Below, in pieces: positions 9,062-17,504 of a DNA stretch of 64,000 nt (positions are counted from its first letter, which is position 1; each line of letters opens with the position of its first letter). Where the stretch lies: contig NZ_JBALOV010000004.1 of assembly GCF_036965045.1 (NCBI RefSeq), positions 113,211 to 177,210 of the forward strand, read 5' to 3'. A program made the position numbers and the translations under genes. The notes under the pieces were generated by a model. That model was given only the letters and a program-made list of their open reading frames with translations. It made no database searches and had not been told where the DNA came from. The DNA is from Ferdinandcohnia sp036965045. Lineage in GTDB: Bacteria > Bacillota > Bacilli > Bacillales > Bacillaceae_L.

Positions 9062-10030
9062 TTATTCGGTGGCAAGACCTTGCGTCCATGACTTCACCCC
9101 ATCATTTTCCACGAACTCAATGATGACATCAGTCACTCCTTTTATTCCTTGGACTTTTTCCTCAATTCGATCCTTTATTTGAAATGCTTCTTTAACCGAT
9201 ATATTGGAATCAATTTCTAATTTCATTTCAATATGAAAATCCTCGCCTTCCTTCATCGCAAACAATGTTCGAATATCCTTTATTTCTGGATGTGTAGTAA
9301 TAATTTCAGCAATTTTATTTTCTAAATCTTCATCAGCTTCACCAAGTACCCCCTTGGCATTGTCTAAGAATACCTTACCAACAACATAAAACATCATGAG
9401 ACCAATAATAATAGAAGCGATTCCTTCTGCTGCATGCCAACCTCCATAATAGGAGAGTAGTATCCCAATGATAGCAATGAGTCCACCAAGGGTTGCTACT
9501 AAATCCTCCATGAATACAAGCTTTGTGGCTGGCGTCGCTTTCCCCAAGCTACTAAAACTTTTGCCTACAGCTGCAAATCCGGTTGCTTCCACACGTGCTT
9601 CATGTAAAACTTCCTTCATTGCCTTAAAAAGAACGTATGACTCCAGAATGGCGGCCAACCCTAAAACAGAAAGGTTAATTGCAATACCAGTTGATTCCGT
9701 TGGATGTTTAATATGGTGATAGCCTTCCTTGATTGTTTCATAACTCATAATGCCAACAATGAGAACTGCACCGAGTAATACGAGATTAACAAGTCGGCCA
9801 AAACCATTCGGATAGTTCTCGGTCGGCATTTTTTTACTTAAAGCACTTCCGATAAACACGAAAAATTGATTGGCCGCATCCCCTAAAGAATGCATCGTTT
9901 CGGCAAACATAGCGACATTGCCTGTGAAGAAATACGCAACTCCTTTAATAATCGCAATAATCGTATTCACAATTGTAGCAATCAAAGACGATTTGTTTCC
10001 ATTCTTTAATAACCCCTGTTTTTTAGCCAT
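9062..10030 (-). CDS. Cation diffusion facilitator (CDF) family metal exporter
   Basis: Inner-membrane divalent-metal/H+ antiporter of the CDF family (322 aa). The N-terminal half holds about six membrane helices with the first metal-site pattern H-x3-D (ETMHSLGDAANQF) and a second acidic site (MEDLVATLGG). The last 90 residues form the cytoplasmic ferredoxin-like dimer domain (IRTLFAMKEGEDFHIEMKLEI). GGAGGTAACT immediately precedes the ATG at 10030, so this start is preferred over the ATG 24 bases upstream. It resembles the YdfM/YdbO-like group of Bacillus CDF proteins; whether it exports Zn, Co, Fe or Mn cannot be told. Monocistronic. Confidence 0.85.
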   Translation of the reverse strand: MAKKQGLLKNGNKSSLIATIVNTIIAIIKGVAYFFTGNVAMFAETMHSLGDAANQFFVFIGSALSKKMPTENYPNGFGRLVNLVLLGAVLIVGIMSYETIKEGYHHIKHPTESTGIAINLSVLGLAAILESYVLFKAMKEVLHEARVEATGFAAVGKSFSSLGKATPATKLVFMEDLVATLGGLIAIIGILLSYYGGWHAAEGIASIIIGLMMFYVVGKVFLDNAKGVLGEADEDLENKIAEIITTHPEIKDIRTLFAMKEGEDFHIEMKLEIDSNISVKEAFQIKDRIEEKVQGIKGVTDVIIEFVENDGVKSWTQGLATE

Positions 10031-10166
10031 AGTTACCTCCAATGGGTGATTCATGGTAATACTTGTAGTATTTATTACTTTTGAAAAATTATAAGGGGAA
10101 ATGAGGGATAAAATTTAGGACAGGTACTAAATACACTCCATGAAAATATGTCACTCAAATAAAAAA

Positions 10167-10191
10167 AGAAGACCTTAGCAAGGCCTTCTTC
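10167..10191 (-). terminator. Terminator after the TRAP/dehydrogenase operon
   Basis: AGAAGACCTT / AAGGCCTTCT stem (one mismatch), 3-base loop, followed on the minus strand by a run of seven U. It lies 16 bases beyond the alcohol dehydrogenase stop codon. Confidence 0.8.
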
Positions 10192-10206
10192 TACAAATAC
10201 ATACGA

Positions 10207-11226
10207 TCAGAATTTCAATACAATCTTACATACTTCTGCCTGGTTGTTTTTCAAGAACTCAAACGCATTAGCAATCTCTGTAAAATGGAAGGTATGTGTT
10301 TTCATTTTCTCTGGTTGAACCGCACCCTTTTCAAAAAGCTCAATTACATGCGGGAAACGATGGTTATTTAATCTAGAACCAACAACATCAATTCCTTTTT
10401 TCGTAAATGCAACCTGAGCAATGGAAGAAGGTTTATTCCCCGTTCCAAGTGTCACAATTCGGCCTGATGGAGCAACTAGCTCTAATGCTTCCTCAAGACT
10501 TTGAGGTGAACATACGGAGTCAATAATGACATGTGCTCCGTCACCTTCCGTAAATTCTTTGAGTGCTTCCTCCAAGTTTTCATTTTTAACATTCACAACA
10601 CGGTCTGCACCCATATTCACAGCACGTTCAAGTCGTTTATCTAAAATATCTGTCATGAGCACATGAGCACCGCGTGATTTTGCTACTTGCATTGCAGCAA
10701 TACCAATTGGACCAGAACCCATCACCAATACTTTATCTCCAGTTGTGGTACGGCTGCGTTCATTGGCTTCAACACCGATTGAATAAGGTTCAACTAAGGC
10801 TGCACTTTCTCGATCAATTTTGGATTCATCTAATTTATATGCATTCTTTTCAGTCGTTTTCACATATTCCGCAAATCCACCATCACGATGGACACCTGTT
10901 ACTTCAACAGTTTCACACACATTGTGATGACCAGTTCGACATGCATAGCAATGTCCACAGCTGTTCACATTATCTACTGCTACGAGGTCACCTACTTTAA
11001 CGTTTGTCACGCCAGCTCCTACCTCTTCAACGATACCCGCAAATTCGTGACCAATAATACGTGGATAGGTTGCTAATGAGTTTGTTCCATTAAAAATACC
11101 TACATCTGAGCCACAAATCCCTCCAGAAACCACCTTAATGATGACATCAAGCTCATCTTCAATGACTGGTTTTGGTACTTCTTTAACTTCGACTTCAAAT
11201 GGTTGATTTATTACTACAGCTTTCAT
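10207..11226 (-). CDS. Zinc-dependent medium-chain alcohol dehydrogenase (sugar-acid/polyol type)
   Basis: NAD(P)-dependent MDR dehydrogenase oxidising a secondary alcohol, 339 aa from ATG 11226, which follows AGGGGGAATTGAC. Catalytic zinc ligands Cys38, His60 and Glu61 (GHEFAG) are present. So are the structural-zinc cysteines 90, 93, 96 and 104, and a Rossmann motif GSGPIG near residue 170. It resembles the RspB/LgoD branch that acts on sugar acids such as galactonate. It is the last gene of the TRAP operon, 114 bases after dctM, which suggests that the imported solute is its substrate. The exact sugar acid cannot be assigned. Confidence 0.85.
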   Translation of the reverse strand: MKAVVINQPFEVEVKEVPKPVIEDELDVIIKVVSGGICGSDVGIFNGTNSLATYPRIIGHEFAGIVEEVGAGVTNVKVGDLVAVDNVNSCGHCYACRTGHHNVCETVEVTGVHRDGGFAEYVKTTEKNAYKLDESKIDRESAALVEPYSIGVEANERSRTTTGDKVLVMGSGPIGIAAMQVAKSRGAHVLMTDILDKRLERAVNMGADRVVNVKNENLEEALKEFTEGDGAHVIIDSVCSPQSLEEALELVAPSGRIVTLGTGNKPSSIAQVAFTKKGIDVVGSRLNNHRFPHVIELFEKGAVQPEKMKTHTFHFTEIANAFEFLKNNQAEVCKIVLKF

Positions 11227-11340
11227 GTCAATTCCCCCTGATGTAAAGTTTCGTATCGCTTCCACGGTAGTATACTAGAAATTCATTCTACTTTTAGCTC
11301 TTTATTGTGTAAGTCGAGAACGATTTAATTCTTTATGCTG

Positions 11341-12624
11341 TTATTCACCTGAGAACCATTCTACTGGTACTGTTACTAGCTCTGGTATAAAGATGAGTAA
11401 GAATAACAGTGCAATCTCAACAATGAGAAACGGTATGATGGCTTTTACAAGACGACCAATACCTATCTTACCAGCACCCGCTGCAACATTCAGAACTGTT
11501 CCTACTGGTGGTGTTAGTAGACCGATGACATTGTTCAGAATAAATAATAGTCCAAAGTATACTGGATCAATACCTGCAGCGTTAACAACAGGCATCAATA
11601 CTGGTGTTAAAATTAAGATAGTTGGGTTAACATCCATTGCCATTCCAACTAGGATAACAATTATATTAATAACGATTAATAGTAATAATGGATTATCAAC
11701 TAATGGGCTTAAAATGTTAGTTACTGTTTCTGGAATGTTACCAATTGTCATTAGCCAAGCGGAAACCATTGCTGCTGCCGCTAAGAACATGATAACGCTG
11801 GACGTTTTCGCTGAGCTAATTAAGCTCTCAAAAATATCTTTTGGTTTTAGTTCACGATAAACAAAGACACCAATAAATAAGGCATAGACCACTGCGATTA
11901 CTCCTGCTTCTGTGGGAGTAAAGTAACCGCCTCGAAGTCCAGTTAAAATACCAATTGGCATTAAAATTGCCCAAATTGCGTCTACACAGGATTTTATCAT
12001 TTGTTTGAAGCTTGCTCGCGGAAGCTTTTCCACTTTATCTTTTCTTGCAACAAATGCCCAAACAATACAAAGTGCAATTGAGATATAAATAGCAGGTGCG
12101 ATACCCGCAATAAACAGCTTTGTAATCGATACCCCCGCCGTAACACCGAATAATATCATCGGTACAGATGGTGGCATTATAGGTGAAACGATGTTTCCAG
12201 CAGCAATCAACGCGGTTGAACGATCACGGTTATAGCCAGCTTTCACCATCATTGGAATTAATATAGCACCTAGTGCAGCTGTTGAAGCTACGGCTGATCC
12301 TACTAAACTAGCAAAAAGTACTATTGCTAAAATGGCAACATAACCTAATCCACCACGAATGTGCCCTACTAACGAGGTTGCAGCAACAATGATTCGTTTC
12401 GTTAAACCACCACGGTTCATTAAGTCTCCACACAAAATAAAGAACGGAATCGCCATCATTGCAAAGCTATCAGAGCCGACCATTAAATTTTGTGCAAGAA
12501 TCTGAGTATCAAAATCTCCTAAATAAATCATCATAAATACGCCGCTAATTAGTAAAGCAAATGCGATTGGGATCCCGATTGCCATCGCCCCTAATAATGC
12601 GACTAAGAAGATTACCATTGTCAT
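11341..12624 (-). CDS. dctM: TRAP transporter large permease DctM
   Basis: Large membrane subunit of a tripartite ATP-independent periplasmic (TRAP) transporter, which drives solute uptake with the Na+ gradient. The 427-aa protein has about twelve hydrophobic segments, the usual size for DctM/SiaM. Family signatures include ATSLVGHIRGGLG and MPPSVPMILFG, and the C-terminal LLTPPVGTVLNVAAG. The start ATG 12624 lies behind GGAGGTCG, 18 bases after dctQ. It works with DctQ and the DctP lipoprotein encoded upstream. The ligand is inferred to be a carboxylate (TRAP norm), probably a sugar acid because of the adjacent dehydrogenase. Confidence 0.92.
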   Translation of the reverse strand: MTMVIFLVALLGAMAIGIPIAFALLISGVFMMIYLGDFDTQILAQNLMVGSDSFAMMAIPFFILCGDLMNRGGLTKRIIVAATSLVGHIRGGLGYVAILAIVLFASLVGSAVASTAALGAILIPMMVKAGYNRDRSTALIAAGNIVSPIMPPSVPMILFGVTAGVSITKLFIAGIAPAIYISIALCIVWAFVARKDKVEKLPRASFKQMIKSCVDAIWAILMPIGILTGLRGGYFTPTEAGVIAVVYALFIGVFVYRELKPKDIFESLISSAKTSSVIMFLAAAAMVSAWLMTIGNIPETVTNILSPLVDNPLLLLIVINIIVILVGMAMDVNPTILILTPVLMPVVNAAGIDPVYFGLLFILNNVIGLLTPPVGTVLNVAAGAGKIGIGRLVKAIIPFLIVEIALLFLLIFIPELVTVPVEWFSGE

Positions 12625-12642
12625 TTGTTCGACCTCCCTTGA

Positions 12643-13200
12643 CTACTTTTTCTCGTTTTCGTCATCTTCATTTTTCATATTCTCCAAGACATCATCTTCA
12701 TCTGATTCATGTAAGGTTACAAGCTTGTTTATTGTTTCAGGCTCCTTAATAACCTTAATAATATTCGTTACACAAATGAGTGAAATACAAATCCCAGTTA
12801 GAATTCCTACTCCATAAATGATGGAAAGTGGAATCCCTGTTGCAGCTGCACGTGCCTCCACACTTTGCAGCGTCATTGTATACGCACCATGGGTAAGCAT
12901 GATCATAACTATTATGATAATAATTTGTGCAACAATATAGGTCACCCGTTTTAAGCCTTGAGGCAATTTGTGCATAACCGAGTCCATCCCTAAATGGACA
13001 TTCGATCTCATGGCTCCAATTGCACCTATATACGTGATATAAACGAATAAATATCTAGCAATTTCTTCAGACCAGGTTAATCCTGAATTAAATACCGTAC
13101 GTAGGACGACATTTAAAAAGACAAATAAGACAATTAGGGCAAGCATTATGCCTAGTAGATAATCTATCCCTTTAAAAAGCCTGTCATTAAACTTTGACAT
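12643..13200 (-). CDS. dctQ: TRAP transporter small permease DctQ
   Basis: Small membrane subunit of the TRAP transporter: four predicted membrane helices with the conserved LTWSEEIARYLFVY segment between helices one and two. The frame opens at 13215, but the GGAGGG inside its first codons is the ribosome binding site for ATG 13200, which is chosen (186 aa). The C-terminal 35 residues are strongly acidic and soluble (DEDDVLENMKNEDDENEKK), longer than in many DctQ proteins. Lies between dctP and dctM in one transcription unit. Confidence 0.9.
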   Translation of the reverse strand: MSKFNDRLFKGIDYLLGIMLALIVLFVFLNVVLRTVFNSGLTWSEEIARYLFVYITYIGAIGAMRSNVHLGMDSVMHKLPQGLKRVTYIVAQIIIIIVMIMLTHGAYTMTLQSVEARAAATGIPLSIIYGVGILTGICISLICVTNIIKVIKEPETINKLVTLHESDEDDVLENMKNEDDENEKK

Positions 13201-13254
13201 GTCTTTTCCCTCCATAAAATGATTTTCAAATTAACAAGATTGCGTTTACATTTT

Positions 13255-14274
13255 CTACTCTACTGAACGAATCCGTTTAATCATATCCTCGGCCCAGTCG
13301 TATTTTTCATAAAGCATTTCATATACAGGTTGGGCAGCATCTATGAGTTGCTGTCTCTCCTCTTCAGAAGGTGTCTCTACAACAATTCCTTGTTCTTCTA
13401 AAAATTTTCGATCCTCTTCAATACTATTTTCATAGATATCCCATGTTCTATTAGAGGTTTGTAGGGCAACTTCTTGAAATATTTTTTGGTCCTCTTCAGA
13501 CAATGTGTCCCAGAATTCTTTACTCATCATCAATTCATTTGATGAAACCATGTGGTTTGTTTCATAAATATAATCTTGAACCTCGAACCAACCTTCTTGT
13601 CTAAATGTGGACATTGGATTATCCTGTCCATCAACTACACCTTGTTCTAAGGCTGTGAACACTTCACCAAGGTCCATAATGACTACGTTCGCACCTAAAG
13701 ATTCTGCCAATTTCACATGGATTGGATTGTTTGGCATTCTAACTTTTTGCCCTTTTAGGTCTTCCGGAGATTCAATTGGATAACTTGAGCTAAATACACG
13801 AGCACCATTTGGATTCCATGCTAGGAATTTAATTGGTTCCTGCTCTTCAAAATTCTTTGCAATATAATCTCCAACTTCTCCTTGATAGGCTCTCCTAGCA
13901 TGTGCAACATCCTTGAAAACAAATGGAAAGTCAGGAGTCGCCATCATCGGAACCTCACTCCACATAACTGTTCCGATTGCTGTCATTTCTACAATTCCAC
14001 TACGAGTGAAATCATATAATTGTTTTTCTCCACCAAGTTGTCCAGAATCATATATTTCTACGTTGTATCTACCATTTGTTCGTTTTTCGATTTCTGGTTC
14101 AAATACTTCCTTTAATGCTACATTGACAGGATTGGAAGGTGAGAGGGTTGTACCTACCTTCACCAATATTCCTTTATTTGAGCTTGTTGTTTCGGAACAA
14201 CCAGCAAGTAAAATCGCAAGCATTGTAAAGACAAGGAATATTATTGTTTTTTTGCCAACATTCAGTTTTTTCAT
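13255..14274 (-). CDS. dctP: TRAP transporter substrate-binding lipoprotein DctP
   Basis: Solute-binding protein of the TRAP transporter. A lipoprotein signal with lipobox LLAGC puts the lipidated Cys at residue 26, as expected for a Gram-positive bacterium. The mature part shows DctP-family segments: GGEKQLYDFTRSGIVEM, KVRMPNNPIHVKLAESLGA with the conserved carboxylate-binding Arg, and EVFTALEQGVVDGQDNP. Start ATG 14274 follows GAGGAGGTAA. First gene of the dctP-dctQ-dctM-dehydrogenase operon. A GntR-type operator and a cre-like site lie immediately upstream. Ligand unknown; a C4-dicarboxylate or sugar acid is most likely. Confidence 0.9.
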   Translation of the reverse strand: MKKLNVGKKTIIFLVFTMLAILLAGCSETTSSNKGILVKVGTTLSPSNPVNVALKEVFEPEIEKRTNGRYNVEIYDSGQLGGEKQLYDFTRSGIVEMTAIGTVMWSEVPMMATPDFPFVFKDVAHARRAYQGEVGDYIAKNFEEQEPIKFLAWNPNGARVFSSSYPIESPEDLKGQKVRMPNNPIHVKLAESLGANVVIMDLGEVFTALEQGVVDGQDNPMSTFRQEGWFEVQDYIYETNHMVSSNELMMSKEFWDTLSEEDQKIFQEVALQTSNRTWDIYENSIEEDRKFLEEQGIVVETPSEEERQQLIDAAQPVYEMLYEKYDWAEDMIKRIRSVE

Positions 14275-14327
14275 TTTATATTACCTCCTCATTTCACATA
14301 AAGACCTTACATTTTAGTTAGTTATCA

Positions 14328-14341
14328 TCGTAACGCTTACA
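14328..14341 (-). promoter_or_regulatory. Probable cre (CcpA) site upstream of dctP
   Basis: Minus strand reads TGTAAGCGTTACGA, matching 13 of 14 positions of the Bacillus cre consensus TGWAARCGYTWNCW. It lies between the GntR operator and dctP, a position suited to carbon catabolite repression of the TRAP operon. Confidence 0.6.
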
Positions 14342-14357
14342 TTAAGTGCACTGGTAT

Positions 14358-14371
14358 ACTTGTCGACAAGT
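14358..14371. promoter_or_regulatory. GntR-type operator upstream of dctP
   Basis: Perfect 14-base palindrome ACTTGTCGACAAGT. The same half-sites (ACTTGT-2-ACAAGT, preceded by GTAT) occur again upstream of the gntR gene at 15152-15165. TTGT..ACAA is the pattern bound by FadR-subfamily GntR proteins. Confidence 0.75.
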
Positions 14372-14395
14372 TCTGATTAAAAAAAATAAAATGTT

Positions 14396-15073
14396 TTAAA
14401 ATATTGATTTGGTTACAGTATCACGTGTATCTTCAAAATGATCATGAACAACACTTTTAATAAATTCAAGATCTTTTGATACGATTGAATCAATTAAAAC
14501 TCTGTGTTTTTCTACCAATGAGTCAATCTCATTCGATTTTTCAAGGAATCTCTTTTTTGTAGCCACGAGCAGTGCAGTAAAAACAATGTCCCGGATATTG
14601 TTCCATAAATGAAGCATTCTTTTATGCTCTGCAGCCTCAATCATTAATTCATGAAATTTCAAATCTTGGATTGTAAATTCAATATAATGATTGTACTTGG
14701 CGGCAATTATCATCTCATCAAGAATTTTATTTAGTTGTTTGATGAGACCTTGATTCTCCATCTTTGAAAGACGTTCGATGACAAATGTTTCAATTAGATA
14801 TCGCACATCGTACAACTCTTCTATATCCTTTCGGGACAAACCTAGAACCACAGCGCCCATTCGCTCTAATCGTATCAACCCCTCATTTGATAAAGTTTTA
14901 AGGGCCTCTCGTACCGGGGATCTGCTCGTTCCAAATTCTTCAGCGATAGAATTTTCAGATAACACTGTTCCAGGAGCAATACTTTTGTTAATAATCTTCA
15001 ATCGTAGTTCACTTGATATCATTTCACCAAGTGAATTCCCTTTTAGAGCTATAGAAGGAAATTCCATCACCAT
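14396..15073 (-). CDS. GntR/FadR-family (FCD domain) transcriptional regulator
   Basis: DNA-binding repressor/activator controlling the adjacent TRAP operon. Residues of about 12-75 form the winged helix (VLSENSIAEEFGTSRSPVREALKTL is the classic GntR recognition region). Residues 85-220 form the all-helical FCD ligand domain with metal-site His/Asp residues. About 225 aa, the usual size. The frame opens at a TTG (15076); ATG 15073 is preferred, though the AAAGGT upstream is a weak binding site. Palindromes in front of this gene and of dctP suggest autoregulation and control of the operon. The effector is presumably the transported acid or its oxidation product. Confidence 0.88.
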   Translation of the reverse strand: MVMEFPSIALKGNSLGEMISSELRLKIINKSIAPGTVLSENSIAEEFGTSRSPVREALKTLSNEGLIRLERMGAVVLGLSRKDIEELYDVRYLIETFVIERLSKMENQGLIKQLNKILDEMIIAAKYNHYIEFTIQDLKFHELMIEAAEHKRMLHLWNNIRDIVFTALLVATKKRFLEKSNEIDSLVEKHRVLIDSIVSKDLEFIKSVVHDHFEDTRDTVTKSIF

Positions 15074-15151
15074 CAACTCGCTTACCTTTTAGATAGTCCT
15101 ACAAAACTAGCCAAACAGTACTTCATTTCTATCTTTTTCTTAACATTGTAT

Positions 15152-15165
15152 ACTTGTACACAAGT
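15152..15165. promoter_or_regulatory. GntR-type operator upstream of the gntR gene
   Basis: ACTTGTACACAAGT: inverted half-sites ACTTGT/ACAAGT around two bases, embedded in GTAT...TTT as at the dctP operator. It lies about 80 bases upstream of the gntR start, consistent with autoregulation. Confidence 0.7.
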
Positions 15166-15300
15166 TTGTCATAAATTAATATATAATGAAAATGGTACGT
15201 TGTAAAGAGAAAACGTATACATTTTTTTAAATTTTCGACATAAATTTCGTAGGCCTAGTGAATTATTCATTTATGAAGGACTTTTTTTGGCAAATAAAAA

Positions 15301-15347
15301 AGTGCCGCTCCCAGTAAGTTGATTTTAACCTACTGGGAGAAAGCACT
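15301..15347 (-). terminator. Terminator overlapping the rlmCD stop codon
   Basis: Inverted repeat AGTGC...CTCCCAGTA / TACTGGGAG...GCACT with U-rich sequence following on the minus strand. The proximal stem base overlaps the TAA at 15347-15349. Confidence 0.75.
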
Positions 15348-16741
15348 TAGTTCTCGTCTCTAACAAGCAATGCCACAGCTTCAACGTGTACTGTGTGCGG
15401 GAAAAGATCCACGGGTTGCACGACTTTTAATGTATATCCAAATGGTTCTAGTTCTTTAATATCGGTTGCGAAAGTTTCTGGATTACAAGAAACATAGACG
15501 ATTCTTTCTGGCTGTGAACGGCCTATTCTTCGCATTACTTTACCGCCGGCACCGGAACGTGGTGGGTCGAGTAAGAGTAACTCAGGCCTACCAAAGCTTT
15601 CAAGTACCTCGTCAATTCCTTTTCTAGCGTCCTTTGCTAAGAAATAGGTGTTTGTTAATCCATTGTCACATGCATTCCTTTTTGCAGATTCAATTGAGCT
15701 TTCAACGATTTCAATACCTGCTAGATTTTCAACGCGGCTAGCAAATGGAAGGGAGAATGTTCCAACCCCACAGAAAAGATCAATCATTTTTTCTGTTTCC
15801 TTAGGCTCGCCCATTTCAATCGCAAGGTCGACTAATTTTTGAGCTTGGGTAGGGTTTGTTTGGAAGAAGGTGTCAAACCAAACGCGGAAACGATACCCAT
15901 CCATTTCGTCGTAAATAAAATCGCGACCCGCTAATACATGTGTTTTTTCGGATTGAGTACGGTCAGCCCAATCGGTATTTTCGAGCCATAATAAGCTTTT
16001 TACCTCTGGGAATTTTGCTTCGATCCGTTTAACTAAATCATCCGCTGCTTCTTGAAGTTTACCCTCTGGTCCTTCTGTTGCAAAAAGCGCAAGCATAATT
16101 TCACCAGTTACAAAGGATTGTCTTACCATGAGGTGGCGAAGAAGTCCTTCGTGCTGATCCTTGTTATAACCAGATAGCTGATGATCCTTTGCCCACTGCG
16201 CAACTTCCATCGCGCCTTCCACCATTTTTTCACCGGCGATTAGACATGTTTCAAGTGAAATAATTTTTCGGAAATTCCCTTGTTCATGTAAACCAAGTGA
16301 ACCTTCAGGTGAGAATGTAAATTCCATTTTATTACGATAATGCCAAGGGTCGTCCATTCCAATTGTTTCTTTCACAAGGTCTGGATTGAAGCCTTGTGAC
16401 TCCACTTGTCGCTTTACATAATCTGTTTTGTATTGAAGCTGTCCGTTGTAATCCCAATGCTGCCATACACAACCGCCACATTTTTCAAAATGAGGACAAG
16501 GTGGCGCTAGTCTTTGTTCATTTGCCGTCAGGATTTCATCCGCTTTTACCCTTCTTCGTTTGCGGTCAGGTTGGTCAACTGTCACTTGAACCTGTTCACC
16601 TATAAGGGTTTGTGGAATGGTAAGCTTTAGCTTCTTTTTATTACCGTGCTCATTCTCACGCCATACAGTTCCCCGTCCCGAGCCCTTTTCATCTAGACTT
16701 TTTATTTCAACAATCATTGTTTCTGGTTTTGTAACTGTCAA
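15347..16741 (-). CDS. rlmD: 23S rRNA (uracil-C5) methyltransferase, RlmCD/RumA type
   Basis: SAM-dependent methyltransferase forming 5-methyluridine in 23S rRNA; the Bacillus subtilis homologue RlmCD (YefA) modifies both U747 and U1939. An N-terminal TRAM domain (residues about 5-70) is followed by an iron-sulfur cluster motif with Cys82, Cys88, Cys91 (CPHFEKCGGCVWQH) and a fourth Cys near 169. Then come the SAM site DLFCGVGTFSLPFA, the DPPRSGAGGKV motif and the catalytic YVSCNPETFATD. The start is TTG 16741, with AGGAGG seven bases upstream. The length of 464 aa fits the family. Monocistronic, with a terminator at its stop codon. Confidence 0.92.
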   Translation of the reverse strand: MTVTKPETMIVEIKSLDEKGSGRGTVWRENEHGNKKKLKLTIPQTLIGEQVQVTVDQPDRKRRRVKADEILTANEQRLAPPCPHFEKCGGCVWQHWDYNGQLQYKTDYVKRQVESQGFNPDLVKETIGMDDPWHYRNKMEFTFSPEGSLGLHEQGNFRKIISLETCLIAGEKMVEGAMEVAQWAKDHQLSGYNKDQHEGLLRHLMVRQSFVTGEIMLALFATEGPEGKLQEAADDLVKRIEAKFPEVKSLLWLENTDWADRTQSEKTHVLAGRDFIYDEMDGYRFRVWFDTFFQTNPTQAQKLVDLAIEMGEPKETEKMIDLFCGVGTFSLPFASRVENLAGIEIVESSIESAKRNACDNGLTNTYFLAKDARKGIDEVLESFGRPELLLLDPPRSGAGGKVMRRIGRSQPERIVYVSCNPETFATDIKELEPFGYTLKVVQPVDLFPHTVHVEAVALLVRDEN

Positions 16742-16961
16742 TTGCGTTCCTCCTCTTTAAATCTACCTATCTATATTGAAGTGTCGGTTCTCACATTTCA
16801 TTTAAATTTTAAAGACTTTAGGCATAGTACATTTCTATCCTATTTTACAACATACTAACCAAGTATAAAGCAGAAACTGCAAATTTGGAATTCCTTCAAT
16901 CCTAGAAAGTATTAACATTCTACTAATTTACCATCGCCTTTGAAGAATTCCTATAAAAATA

Positions 16962-17002
16962 AAAAGGCTCCGCCAATGATTTACTCTTGGGCACAGCCTT
17001 TT
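16962..17002 (-). terminator. Terminator after the two-gene membrane protein unit
   Basis: AAAAGGCT / AGCCTTTT outer stem with an inner GCCAA/TTGGGC helix, U-rich on the minus strand, about 30 bases after the stop codon at 17034. Confidence 0.7.
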
Positions 17003-17033
17003 CAGCAATTCCTGTTCTTTAATTTTTCTCAAG

Positions 17034-17498
17034 TTATGGATTCTCCACTTTTGCCACACCTAATGCGTAGTGGTCCCATAGGATTCTCTCCACCTGTGCA
17101 GCTTGTGATTCCTCACAATCAATGATGAGGATGATTTCAGCTAATTTTCCTTTATGTAATCTTTTTCTCTTCTTATAGACTAACTCCACAAATAGCCTAA
17201 TCGCAAATCCCACGATGAAACCTGTGGCAGCACCAATGAGCCCCCAATAAATTGGTCCCCATGATAGTTTAAAGCCGATGCTTGCTCCAAGTACAGAAAA
17301 TGCCGTCGCGAGTGCCACACCAATATCTATAAGGGTTGTTCCGTCTGCCCTATGCAAAGTATCAAATAGTCTTACGTTATCAGTTCGATTATCAAGCGGA
17401 ACTGCGAAAATATTATCGTTCTTTATCCCCTTTTTTTCCATCGCTACAATTGCAATTTCGAGATAATCATTGCTATCAAATGTTGCAAATAACTGCAT
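17034..17498 (-). CDS. Conserved hypothetical membrane protein with Gly-rich hairpin
   Basis: 154 aa. Residues 1-55 look like a small alpha/beta domain (FATFDSNDYLEIAIVAMEKKGI). Residues 58-105 form a Gly/Ala-rich membrane hairpin (two segments with GxxxG-like spacing). The C-terminus returns to a charged soluble region with a Cys-Glu (IIDCEES) strand. I do not recognise the family; the layout resembles general-stress-type proteins with a central glycine-zipper hairpin. Start ATG 17498 is 6 bases downstream of the preceding membrane gene, so the two are almost certainly co-transcribed. No function is assigned. Confidence 0.7.
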   Translation of the reverse strand: MQLFATFDSNDYLEIAIVAMEKKGIKNDNIFAVPLDNRTDNVRLFDTLHRADGTTLIDIGVALATAFSVLGASIGFKLSWGPIYWGLIGAATGFIVGFAIRLFVELVYKKRKRLHKGKLAEIILIIDCEESQAAQVERILWDHYALGVAKVENP

Positions 17499-17504
17499 AC
17501 AGTA

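Noticed and set aside
11393..11860. Long plus-strand frame opposite dctM
   Set aside because: No ribosome binding site, low-complexity Ile/Thr-rich translation, and fully antisense to a well-supported gene; the same applies to several other antisense frames in the window.
16940..17125. Short plus-strand frame over the 17 kb terminator
   Set aside because: Translation runs through an inverted repeat and the end of a supported minus-strand gene; no binding site.
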